From: an uncultured Muribaculaceae bacterium
Lineage (GTDB): Bacteria > Bacteroidota > Bacteroidia > Bacteroidales > Muribaculaceae
Length of the DNA: 10,818 bases
NCBI GenBank assembly: GCA_910585755.1
Contig: CAJUFH010000074.1
Coordinates: forward strand, 1-10,818
Direction: 5' to 3'
Below, piece after piece: positions 1 to 7,020 of this stretch (positions within the stretch are counted from its first letter, which is position 1; every line of letters begins with the position of its first letter). The position numbers and the translations under genes were made by a program. A model generated the notes under the pieces. It made no database searches, had not been told where the DNA came from, and was given only the letters and a program-made list of their open reading frames with translations.

Positions 1-2309
1 GCTACCGCCGTTTCGTACAGATGTACGGCGACGTGGTGCTCGGCATGAAGCCCAAATCGAAAACCGACATAGACCCCTTCGAAGCCATCATCGACAAGCT
101 CAAGGAAGAAAAGGGAGTGAAGTTCGACACCGAGCTGACAGTCGAAGACCTCCAGAAGCTCGTGGCTCTCTTCAAGGGCGCCGTCAAGGAGCACACCGGC
201 AAGGACTTTCCCGACAGCGCGTGGGACCAGCTCTGGGGCGGCATCTGCGCCGTTTTCGACAGTTGGATGAACGAACGCGCCATCATCTACCGCCGCATGA
301 ACCAGATTCCCGAGGAATGGGGAACGGCTGTCAACGTGCAGGCGATGGTTTACGGCAACATGGGCAACAACTCGGCCACCGGCGTTGCCTTCTCGCGCGA
401 CGCCGCAACCGGCGAGAATATCTTTAACGGCGAATACCTGATTAACGCCCAGGGCGAGGACGTCGTAGCCGGCATCCGTACCCCGCAGCAGATCACCGTC
501 GAGGGCTCGCGCCGCTGGGCCGCCCTCCAGGGTATCTCCGAAGAGGTCCGCGCCGAGAAATATCCCTCGCTTGAGGAATCCATGCCTACCTGCGCCGCCG
601 AGCTTATCGCTATCGCGAACAAGCTGGAAGATTACTTCAAGGATATGCAGGATATGGAGTTCACTATCCAGGACGGAAAGCTCTGGATGCTCCAGACCCG
701 TAACGGAAAGCGCACCGGCGCCGCTATGGTGAAAATCGCCATGGACCTCCTCCGCGCTGGCGAAATTGACGAAAAGACCACTCTCCTCCGCATGGAGCCG
801 CAGAAGCTCGACGAGCTCCTCCACCCCGTGTTCGACAAGGCTGCCCTCAAGCGTGCGAGCGTTATGGCAAAGGGTCTTCCCGCTTCCCCGGGTGCCGCTA
901 CCGGCCAGATCGTGTTCTTCGCCGACGATGCCGAGAGCTGGGCTGAGAAGAAGAAGAAAGTCGTTCTCGTACGTATCGAGACCTCTCCTGAAGACCTCCG
1001 CGGTATGGCTGTCGCACAGGGCATCCTGACTATGCGCGGTGGTATGACCAGCCACGCTGCCGTTGTTGCCCGCGGCATGGGCAAGTGCTGCGTTTCCGGT
1101 GCCGGCGAAATCAAGGTCGACTACGAGACCCGCACCGTTGAAATGGGTGGCAAAGTCTACAAGGAAGGTGACTGGATTTCCCTCAACGGTTCTACCGGCG
1201 ACGTTTACGACGGACAGGTTCCCACCGTTGAGCCGGAACTCGACGGCGACTTCGGCGCGATCATGAACCTCGCTGCCAAGTACACCAAGACCCTGGTCCG
1301 CACCAACGCCGACACCCCACGCGACGCCCGCCAGGCACGCAACTTCGGCGCACAGGGCATCGGCCTCTGCCGTACCGAGCACATGTTCTTCGAAGGCGAC
1401 CGTATCAAGGCTGTCCGCGAGATGATTCTGGCATCCGACGTTGAAGGCCGCCGCCACGCTCTCGCCAAATTGCTCCCGATGCAGCGCGGCGACTTCGAAG
1501 GTATCTTCGAGGCAATGGACGGCTTCGGCGTTACTATCCGCCTGCTCGATCCCCCTCTGCACGAGTTCGTGCCCCATCAGACCGCTACCCAGAAAGAGCT
1601 CGCCGACGAAATGGGCATCACTCTCGCCGAAGTCAAGGCAAAGGTTGACGCTCTCGAGGAGTTCAACCCCATGCTCGGCCACCGCGGCTGCCGTCTCGGT
1701 ATCACCTACCCCGAAATCACCGAGATGCAGACCCGCGCGATTATCGAGGCCGCTCTCGCCGTCAAGGCCCGCGGTATCGATGTGAAGCCCGAAATCATGA
1801 TTCCTCTCGTAGGCTCGCTGAAGGAAATCCAAAACCAGGCCGACATCATCAACACCACTGCCGCCAAGGTATTTGAGGAGCAGGGCAAGTCCCTCCCCTA
1901 CCTCGTAGGCACGATGATCGAGGTTCCCCGCGCCGCCCTCGTAGCCAACCAGATCGCGGAGGTCGCAGAGTTCTTCTCGTTCGGTACCAACGACCTCACC
2001 CAGATGACCTTCGGCTTCTCGCGTGACGACGCTCCCAAGTTCCTCAAATACTACAAGGAGCACGGCATCATCAAGACCGATCCCTTCGAAGTCCTCGACC
2101 AGGAAGGCGTCGGGCAGCTCGTGGAAATGGGTGTCAAGAAAGGCCGTTCAACCCGTCCCGACCTCAAAGTCGGCATCTGCGGCGAGCACGGCGGCGAGCC
2201 CTCCTCCGTGAAGTTCTGCGCGAAACTCGGCATGAACTACGTTTCCTGCTCCCCCTACCGCGTGCCCATCGCCCGCGTAGCCGCGGCGCAGGCTGCCATC
2301 GAGGACTAA
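1..2309 (+). CDS. ppdK: Pyruvate, phosphate dikinase (PPDK), 5'-truncated by window edge
   Basis: PPDK interconverts pyruvate + ATP + Pi and PEP + AMP + PPi in the cytosol; in anaerobes it usually serves PEP/pyruvate exchange in glycolysis or gluconeogenesis. The reading frame is open from nt 3 (YRRFVQMYGDVV, typical PPDK), before the first ATG at 21, so the true start lies upstream. About 769 residues are visible against roughly 900 in the family, so about 130-140 N-terminal residues are missing. Seen in order: the end of the ATP-grasp nucleotide-binding domain (GVAFSRDAATGE, NAQGEDVVAGIRTP, DMEFTIQDGKLWMLQTRNGK); the swivelling phosphohistidine domain with GGMTSHAAVVARGMGKC, catalytic His at nt 1053-1055 preceded by the Thr-Ser that PPDK regulatory proteins phosphorylate; and the PEP/pyruvate barrel with FGTNDLTQMTFGFSRDD and GICGEHGGEP, whose Cys (nt 2178-2180) is the expected acid/base residue. 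No frame damage seen. It ends at TAA just before a strong hairpin and appears monocistronic at its 3' side. Confidence 0.97.
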   Translation, partial: YRRFVQMYGDVVLGMKPKSKTDIDPFEAIIDKLKEEKGVKFDTELTVEDLQKLVALFKGAVKEHTGKDFPDSAWDQLWGGICAVFDSWMNERAIIYRRMNQIPEEWGTAVNVQAMVYGNMGNNSATGVAFSRDAATGENIFNGEYLINAQGEDVVAGIRTPQQITVEGSRRWAALQGISEEVRAEKYPSLEESMPTCAAELIAIANKLEDYFKDMQDMEFTIQDGKLWMLQTRNGKRTGAAMVKIAMDLLRAGEIDEKTTLLRMEPQKLDELLHPVFDKAALKRASVMAKGLPASPGAATGQIVFFADDAESWAEKKKKVVLVRIETSPEDLRGMAVAQGILTMRGGMTSHAAVVARGMGKCCVSGAGEIKVDYETRTVEMGGKVYKEGDWISLNGSTGDVYDGQVPTVEPELDGDFGAIMNLAAKYTKTLVRTNADTPRDARQARNFGAQGIGLCRTEHMFFEGDRIKAVREMILASDVEGRRHALAKLLPMQRGDFEGIFEAMDGFGVTIRLLDPPLHEFVPHQTATQKELADEMGITLAEVKAKVDALEEFNPMLGHRGCRLGITYPEITEMQTRAIIEAALAVKARGIDVKPEIMIPLVGSLKEIQNQADIINTTAAKVFEEQGKSLPYLVGTMIEVPRAALVANQIAEVAEFFSFGTNDLTQMTFGFSRDDAPKFLKYYKEHGIIKTDPFEVLDQEGVGQLVEMGVKKGRSTRPDLKVGICGEHGGEPSSVKFCAKLGMNYVSCSPYRVPIARVAAAQAAIED

Positions 2310-2338
2310 TCCCTTTAGTCTGAAATACAAAGTTTAAC

Positions 2339-2380
2339 AAGGCGGGGATTTCAAATAACTGAAATCCCCGCCTTTCTTAA
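2339..2380 (+). terminator. Strong hairpin terminator after ppdK
   Basis: A perfect 15-bp stem (2339-2353 pairing with 2360-2374) encloses a 6-nt loop, AATAAC. The GC-rich core GGCGGGG/CCCCGCC ends in CCTTTCTTAA, a short interrupted T-run. It starts 30 nt after the ppdK stop codon, as expected of an intrinsic terminator. The arms begin AA and end TT, so it could also act on the opposite strand. The next gene begins only about 12 nt beyond it. Confidence 0.85.
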
Positions 2381-2386
2381 ATTATA

Positions 2387-2608
2387 ATGCTTATGTCAGA
2401 AGCTGAAATGAATGCCTATCGGTTCAACTCCGGCAAGGAGCCGACCGACGAAATGCTTGCCCAGATAATGCGCGAGGTTGCTGATGATGCAAAAATGTCA
2501 AATGAAGAAGCAAGTAAACGCTACTTCGCTGATTTACAAAAAGGAATGGAAGAACAGCAAGCAAAATGGGCTGAGCGCATTAACGAGATAAAGAATGGAA
2601 AATACTAA
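2387..2608 (+). CDS. Small acidic protein upstream of zeta-like kinase, putative antitoxin
   Basis: A 73-residue, soluble, mostly helical-looking protein with no signal peptide or membrane segment. The C-terminal half is rich in Glu, Lys, Ala and Gln (EEASKRYFADLQKGMEEQQ), compatible with a helix bundle or coiled coil. It overlaps the following zeta-like kinase gene by 14 nt, the usual sign of translational coupling in a toxin-antitoxin pair with the antitoxin first. It is shorter than the roughly 90-residue epsilon antitoxin of Gram-positive plasmids, and I cannot claim sequence relationship to it; the antitoxin role is inferred from position, size and charge. The start is uncertain: in-frame ATGs lie at 2387, 2393 and 2408, and the last would give MNAYRFNSGKEPTDEML, a plausible natural N-terminus. 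No Shine-Dalgarno helps. No promoter is visible between the ppdK terminator and the ATG, so it may lie in the end of ppdK or depend on read-through. Confidence 0.7.
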   Translation: MLMSEAEMNAYRFNSGKEPTDEMLAQIMREVADDAKMSNEEASKRYFADLQKGMEEQQAKWAERINEIKNGKY

Positions 2609-3200
2609 CCATAAGCCGGAACTTATTATAATAGCCGGGCCCAACGGGTCTGGCAAGACTTCCATCACGCAAAAATTTCTACATCACGAGTGGGCAGAAG
2701 GGACAACATATATCAATCCTGACCAAGTCGCCAAAGATATGTTTGGCGATTGGAATGATTCTGAAGCCGTATTGAAAGCAGCGAATTATTGTGCAGAACT
2801 CCGTGAAAAATGTCTTGCGGAGAACAAGAGTTTTGTTTTTGAAACTGTTTTTTCCGCACAGGATAAAATCGACTTTGTTCTCCGCGCAAAACAAGCCGGT
2901 TTCTTTATCCGCATTTTCTTTATATCAACTTCTGACCCATCAATCAATGCTGCTCGTATTGCCAAACGAGTAATGAAAGGCGGCCATGATGTGCCAATCT
3001 CTAAAATCATCTCTCGTTACAATAAATCTATTCAGAATTGTAAAATCGTCTCACCTATTGTAGACAGGCTATATGTTTATGACAATTCCATCGATGATGC
3101 TGATGCACGGGCATTATTTCGTCTCTCTAATGGGCAAATAGTCAAGCAATATAGTTCTGAGCTACCGGAATGGGCATCGACTTTATCAGAAAAATCATAA
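2595..3200 (+). CDS. Zeta-toxin family P-loop kinase (COG4185-like), putative toxin
   Basis: A 201-residue P-loop NTPase of the zeta-toxin/COG4185 type. Zeta and PezT toxins phosphorylate UDP-N-acetylglucosamine at the 3' position and so block cell-wall synthesis; the substrate here is unknown. Seen: Walker A GPNGSGKT at residues 15-22 with Lys21; INPDQ at 40-44, with Asp43 placed 22 residues after the Walker Lys, much like the catalytic Asp of zeta (about 21 after); SFVFETVFS at 79-87, the ET(T)LS-like motif; and RIAKRVMKGGHDVP at 121-134 followed by ISRYNKS at 139-145, the arginine/GGHxVP signature supplying phosphate-binding arginines. It is shorter than epsilon-zeta toxins (about 290) but normal for COG4185 proteins. 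It overlaps the upstream small gene by 14 nt. Codon use is AT-rich, unlike ppdK and the minus-strand genes, suggesting horizontal acquisition. A non-toxic kinase role is possible. Confidence 0.86.
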   Translation: MENTNHKPELIIIAGPNGSGKTSITQKFLHHEWAEGTTYINPDQVAKDMFGDWNDSEAVLKAANYCAELREKCLAENKSFVFETVFSAQDKIDFVLRAKQAGFFIRIFFISTSDPSINAARIAKRVMKGGHDVPISKIISRYNKSIQNCKIVSPIVDRLYVYDNSIDDADARALFRLSNGQIVKQYSSELPEWASTLSEKS

Positions 3201-3481
3201 TTATTTCTTGCCACGCAGATAGGCAACATAAGAGTTTCAATAAGAATAGTGATGCCTATTTCTCTGCCATATTCCATCAAGAAGCAGATTCATTAGTAGC
3301 TGGAGGGAATAGAATTCAGCTTCCATCGGTAATAACAACAAAATTCTGTCAGAGCAACAAGATTTACAAACAAACTCACTAAGAGTTATTATCAATATTA
3401 TTATTGATAAATTGCACAGGAACATATAATTACAGCACACGCAGGCCGCCATCAAAAAATAAGATATAACCCTACCAATAC
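3201..3481. other. AT-rich intergenic stretch, no gene recognised
   Basis: This lies between the 3' end of the zeta-like kinase gene and the long inverted repeat at 3482. Open frames here are short, lack family resemblance and run through low-complexity AT-rich DNA, so none is called. Two small inverted repeats are visible: ATAGGCA (3219-3225) with TGCCTAT (3253-3259), and TTATCAATA (3389-3397) with TATTGATAA (3402-3410) around a 4-nt loop. Neither is followed by a convincing T-run. No tRNA-like or attachment-site-like duplication of the flanks was seen. Confidence 0.5.
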
Positions 3482-3537
3482 TAAATCACTCAGGCGACAA
3501 ACCTCTGTTTAGGAGGACTTGTCGCCTGAGTGATTTA
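3482..3537. repeat. Perfect 19-bp inverted repeat with 18-nt spacer
   Basis: TAAATCACTCAGGCGACAA at 3482-3500 is exactly complementary to 3519-3537. The 18-nt spacer can add a 4-bp inner stem, CCTC (3502-3505) with GAGG (3513-3516). Neither side is followed by an immediate T-run, so it is not a textbook intrinsic terminator, yet it lies between the converging zeta-like and AlbA_2 genes, where a two-way transcription block would be useful. The spacer is too short for a typical invertible promoter. It sits at the point where AT-rich DNA on the left becomes GC-richer DNA on the right. Confidence 0.85.
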
Positions 3538-3681
3538 ATGGGTTTGAGAAATACATCCGGGAGCTTTCCAAGCAGATATTCCGAGGCAACGGAGCCATGG
3601 CCGTGATACTTGGCCCGTTCCTCGACGTACCAGTGAGTTATACGACGGTATGGAGATTTCCGCAGAGAGGAGTAATCATTC
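3486..3681 (-). pseudogene. Possible protein fragment or intergenic repeat unit, unrecognised
   Basis: Immediately past the AlbA_2 stop codon, one minus-strand frame reads as protein-like sequence rich in Trp, Tyr, His, Glu and Lys (for example RRITHWYVEERAKYHGHG and ASEYLLGKLPDVF). It ends at a TGA inside the far arm of the 19-bp inverted repeat. The frame differs from that of the AlbA_2 gene, has no start codon of its own in the protein-like part, and upstream becomes a shadow of the AlbA_2 gene. It could be the remnant of a gene or mobile element whose end was replaced by the inverted duplication, or a conserved non-coding repeat that happens to be open. The opposite strand is also open here, and third-position GC is not strongly biased, so coding is unproven. 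Confidence 0.25.
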
Positions 3682-6600
3682 GGCGAGGCGGTCGGCGAGC
3701 CACTTTTTTTCGTCGGGCTTGTGAACGGGAAGAGTCGAGCGGCCGACGCGTTTGTAATAAGTTCCGTCGACAGCGACCGCGCGGCGGCAGGGCTGTATGC
3801 GGAGCTCGTAGTAATATTTGCCGAACTCGTCGCTGTGCCATTCGTCCTCGACATACAGGGAGAAGTTGTGGCTCGTGCCGCAGAGTTTCTCGAAGTTCTG
3901 GGTTATATGGCGGCTGAAAAGGTCGCGGGCCTTATGTATGTCCCCGGCGGTATACCGCGAGAAATATTTGAGGTCGTTGTCGAGGCCGCGGATATATCCG
4001 TTGTCGCTCACTCCGATATAGAGCGATCCGCCTCGGGTATTGAGCATGGCGGCGATTGCCTCGATTATCTCCCGGGTCTGCTGCTCGACGTTGAGGTTAA
4101 AGCCGTTCTGGAGATAAATAAGCGAGGATTTGAACTCGACGTTGTCCTTCTCGTCACCTCCGGCTATTCGCATCGGCTCGTGTTCGATTTCGAGGCCCAG
4201 CTCTTCGTAAATCCGGTCTCTGATCAGGTCGCGCTCCTTCGACAGACGATGGCCTTCAAGCAGGTTGTAAGCCATAACGAGTTCGGCAACCGCCGCAACC
4301 TTGGGGGAATGATCGCGGGATAGTTCCCAGAGGTCCTGGCGCATCTCCTGGCGGTCCATCAGAGCGAGCGCCCTGAGCTGACGCGCTTCCGGCGAGAAGT
4401 CGGTACTCGTGCGGAACGAGTCGAGCGATTCGAGTCCCACGCGCCCGTTAGTTGCGAAAGCGTCCAGGACGAGCAGCATCTGGCAGCGCTTCTCGTAATA
4501 GGCAGCCATTTCCTCAAGTCCAAGCATCCCTGCGAGGAGTATAGCGAAGGAGAAGTAGCCATAGGCGGACATATGGTTGCGCTCAATGGTAGCCGCACGT
4601 GCTACTGTATGCATTATTTCCTCGGCTTCCTCGCGGAGCAACGGGGCGGCCATTTCCATGACCTCCTCGTTTGGCGTGTCGGTCGGGGCCGCGGTCTCCT
4701 CTGTCGGCTGTACAGACTCCACCTCCTCGTCGGAATAATTGCGGACGAGCTGTCGCAAGCCGGAAGCGTAGTCCATAGGGGGGCGGTCGGTACCGATACA
4801 TTCGGCGTACAGGCGGCGTTTCCCCCAGTCGCTGTCAACCAGTCTCGCCCGAAGATATTGCCGCTGGTCGATGTCAAATCCGTTAGGATCGAGGAACACG
4901 GTAAAGCCACGGTCGGAAAAAGCTGTCAGCATCCCCGTGCGGGCGTTGCGCTTGGTAGTTGTCACGCAGTCAAACTCATCGTCGACGTTTACCGTCTCCT
5001 CCAGGAATGCCCATACATCCTCCTCGAAATCGAAATGCAGGGTTCCGTCTTCATCGGCCCGGCTAACCGTCGCGTCAAGGATATACGGCTCTCCGGCCTT
5101 GTTCCGGAAGATTTTCTCAAATTCGCCGCTTTCGACAAGTTTCTTTTTAGCGAATGCGGCGAAATTGAAGTAGAGATAGCCGTTGCCGCGCAGCCCTTCC
5201 TCTACTACATGGCAACGCAGACGCGTCGGCTCCTCCTCGTCAACGCCGTCAATGGCGATAAGGGCCCTGTCGCCTCTATCGGGGAGCCGCAGCCCCGGTT
5301 CCGATGCCGGAGAGGAAAGTAGCTTTGTCGCCGTGGTGCCCCTTTGCGACGGGTCGAGACGGAATTCCTTAATAATATAGTCCCACATAGCTTTTGCCTC
5401 GGGAAGGGTTTTCGGATTGCGCAAATCCGACGGAAGCTGCGTCGGCAGATTTACCTTGATCGAGCGCCAGGCGCCATCCTCAGCCTTAGGCACAACATTG
5501 ACAGGCTTTACAAGTTCGGGAGCGGAGAGCGACAGCTCTCCCCCGGCGACAGTCAGCGAGCGGCTGTCGGGCGTCTCAAACGTGCTGGGCGTGTCGTCGG
5601 CGGGGAGCACCTTGAAGTAAGCGCTTTGGGCAGCATCACCCATAGAGACAATCTGCTTCCAGGACCATCCCGGAATGCCCGCCGTCCCGTTTATGTCGGT
5701 ATTCAGGGCATTGTCGAGCAACTGCGTGCTCTCGTTGGCGCGGCGGTAGGTGTAATAGCGGTAGAATCGGGAGCGGTTCACGACAATGTCCGGGTCGTCG
5801 GAATCCGGGGCGAGCAATTGCTGTATGGCAAGCGCCTGGAGGATTTTGTTCAGGCGGTCAAGCTCCTCCGGGTTGTCTGCCGCCGAAACGCCGTCGAGCC
5901 ACTGATGGTTTGAGTCAATGAAAATCTGCAACTGGCTGCGCAGGGCGCTGCTGAAGGGCTCCGTAGTCCAGCTTTCGGGATTTCCGGCGAGGATGACCTT
6001 CAGGAAGTCGGCCATATTGTGGTCGAGCTGCGCCGGGTCGAGAGCGTAGATATAAATTAATGTGCGCAGCTTGTTCTCCGGCTTGTATAGGTAGCCCGAA
6101 GTGCGCAACTTCGCAAATATATCCTGGATATAGGCGTCGGGCGCTCCGGGTGTGCGGCTGATTTCAATCGCACGCACGAAATCCGTGCTCCTGCCGAGAA
6201 AGTCGGAAAGCTCGTCCTGGAGCCTTACCCTGGCGAAATCGCTGAATTGTTTGAGGTAGTCGGAATCCTCGAGCAGGAATGTAGCGGCGGCCGCGAATGT
6301 CTCGAGGAACGCGCCTATGCGCTCGGGAGCGATGTCCTGCGCCGGGAGTTTTTCGAGAGCCGCCCAGCCTTTGCGCAGAAGGGCGAAAACCCACTCCGGA
6401 TTGCCGTCGGCTCTCATCGCCTCAATCTCCTTGTCGGCGAGAATCCAGTGTCGGACTATCAGACGCGGCATAAGCGGGAACCGGTCGAACACGCCGAGGA
6501 ATGTCTCGAGCTTCATCGGTTCGGCGGTCTCGAAATCAAGCACCTTCTCGGCTTTGAGCCGCACCTCGCATCGGTTAGAGGAAATAATGCGGCAACGGAT

Positions 6601-6963
6601 TCTCTGCCCGGCGTGGAATTTCTCCCCTGTCGCCGATGGGTAAAGCCGGAGCCAGAATCCGGAACCGTCGACCAGCTTGTAATAGCCCCCCGACTGCTTG
6701 GTAAGGTCGAGGTCTATCGTGAAGTCATAAGACTCTCCCGCCTTGTACCTGGCCATGAGCAACGGCTCAAGATCCTGTTTAACCTCAATCTTGCCCCCCT
6801 CGTGGGACACAATACAGGCTATTTTCGCCGGAACAGGCTCCTTGCGTTGGAAATCAAACAGCCTGACGCGGTAAGTGAGGCCGTTGTAATTGACAATGTA
6901 ATGCGCCTTGTTCGGGAACATCTGGCGCTCCACGACCGGCAGATTTACTTTTTCTCTTTTCAT
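3676..6963 (-). CDS. Large AlbA_2 (Schlafen-type) domain protein with possible OB-like regions
   Basis: A 1095-residue cytosolic protein with no signal peptide or membrane span. Inferred layout: residues 1-145, two beta-rich segments that may be OB-like; about 150-540, mainly helical; about 565-730, a second beta-rich region; about 740-775, an acidic Thr/Pro/Glu-rich linker; about 775-920, helical, repeat-like; 935-1090, an AlbA_2 domain. The last is the solid assignment: NVEFKSSL (941-948), AMLNTRGGSLYIGVSDNGYI (972-991), and near the end YYKRVGRSTLPV (1069-1080), all typical of AlbA_2 proteins, often annotated as putative DNA-binding or ATP-binding. Glu938, Glu943 (E-x4-E) and Asp987 fall where Schlafen ribonucleases place their three catalytic acids, so an RNA-cleaving role is possible; this is inferred from motif spacing only. 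It is the last gene of a minus-strand run, 57 nt after the FAD-dependent dehydrogenase. The ATG at 6961-6963 gives a sensible N-terminus. The lengthy N-terminal region is unrecognised. Confidence 0.9.
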   Translation of the reverse strand: MKREKVNLPVVERQMFPNKAHYIVNYNGLTYRVRLFDFQRKEPVPAKIACIVSHEGGKIEVKQDLEPLLMARYKAGESYDFTIDLDLTKQSGGYYKLVDGSGFWLRLYPSATGEKFHAGQRIRCRIISSNRCEVRLKAEKVLDFETAEPMKLETFLGVFDRFPLMPRLIVRHWILADKEIEAMRADGNPEWVFALLRKGWAALEKLPAQDIAPERIGAFLETFAAAATFLLEDSDYLKQFSDFARVRLQDELSDFLGRSTDFVRAIEISRTPGAPDAYIQDIFAKLRTSGYLYKPENKLRTLIYIYALDPAQLDHNMADFLKVILAGNPESWTTEPFSSALRSQLQIFIDSNHQWLDGVSAADNPEELDRLNKILQALAIQQLLAPDSDDPDIVVNRSRFYRYYTYRRANESTQLLDNALNTDINGTAGIPGWSWKQIVSMGDAAQSAYFKVLPADDTPSTFETPDSRSLTVAGGELSLSAPELVKPVNVVPKAEDGAWRSIKVNLPTQLPSDLRNPKTLPEAKAMWDYIIKEFRLDPSQRGTTATKLLSSPASEPGLRLPDRGDRALIAIDGVDEEEPTRLRCHVVEEGLRGNGYLYFNFAAFAKKKLVESGEFEKIFRNKAGEPYILDATVSRADEDGTLHFDFEEDVWAFLEETVNVDDEFDCVTTTKRNARTGMLTAFSDRGFTVFLDPNGFDIDQRQYLRARLVDSDWGKRRLYAECIGTDRPPMDYASGLRQLVRNYSDEEVESVQPTEETAAPTDTPNEEVMEMAAPLLREEAEEIMHTVARAATIERNHMSAYGYFSFAILLAGMLGLEEMAAYYEKRCQMLLVLDAFATNGRVGLESLDSFRTSTDFSPEARQLRALALMDRQEMRQDLWELSRDHSPKVAAVAELVMAYNLLEGHRLSKERDLIRDRIYEELGLEIEHEPMRIAGGDEKDNVEFKSSLIYLQNGFNLNVEQQTREIIEAIAAMLNTRGGSLYIGVSDNGYIRGLDNDLKYFSRYTAGDIHKARDLFSRHITQNFEKLCGTSHNFSLYVEDEWHSDEFGKYYYELRIQPCRRAVAVDGTYYKRVGRSTLPVHKPDEKKWLADRLAE

Positions 6964-6988
6964 TTGATTATTGATTTTAAAGTCAAGC

Positions 6989-7013
6989 GGGCTGCCATTA
7001 CAACGGGCAGCCC
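6989..7013 (-). terminator. Hairpin between dehydrogenase and AlbA_2 genes
   Basis: GGGCTGCC at 6989-6996 pairs with 7006-7013 around a 9-nt loop, starting 7 nt after the stop of the FAD-dependent dehydrogenase on the minus strand. The sequence that follows, GCTTGACTTTAAAA, is only weakly T-rich, so termination would be partial at best. No TAnnTTTG promoter was seen in the 57-nt gap to re-start transcription, so it may lower expression of the AlbA_2 gene relative to its upstream neighbours or protect a processed 3' end. Confidence 0.45.
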
Positions 7014-7020
7014 CATAATA

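Noticed and set aside
3219..3259. ATAGGCA/TGCCTAT inverted repeat as a terminator for the zeta-like gene
   Set aside because: Stem only 7 bp with a 27-nt spacer and no T-run after it; too weak to call.
3482..3537. Invertible promoter or CRISPR-like unit at the 19-bp inverted repeat
   Set aside because: An 18-nt spacer is too short to carry a promoter between recombination sites, no recombinase gene is nearby, and there is only one repeat pair with no regular spacers.
3721..4323. A 200-codon plus-strand open frame across the AlbA_2 domain coding region
   Set aside because: The minus strand encodes a clear AlbA_2 domain here; the plus frame shows no motif.
4573..5322. A 249-codon plus-strand open frame inside the AlbA_2 gene
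   Set aside because: Fully antisense to a real gene with coherent domain structure; no family resemblance.
5344..5913. A 189-codon plus-strand open frame inside the AlbA_2 gene
   Set aside because: Antisense shadow; Arg/Gly/Val-rich composition of a mirrored GC-rich gene.
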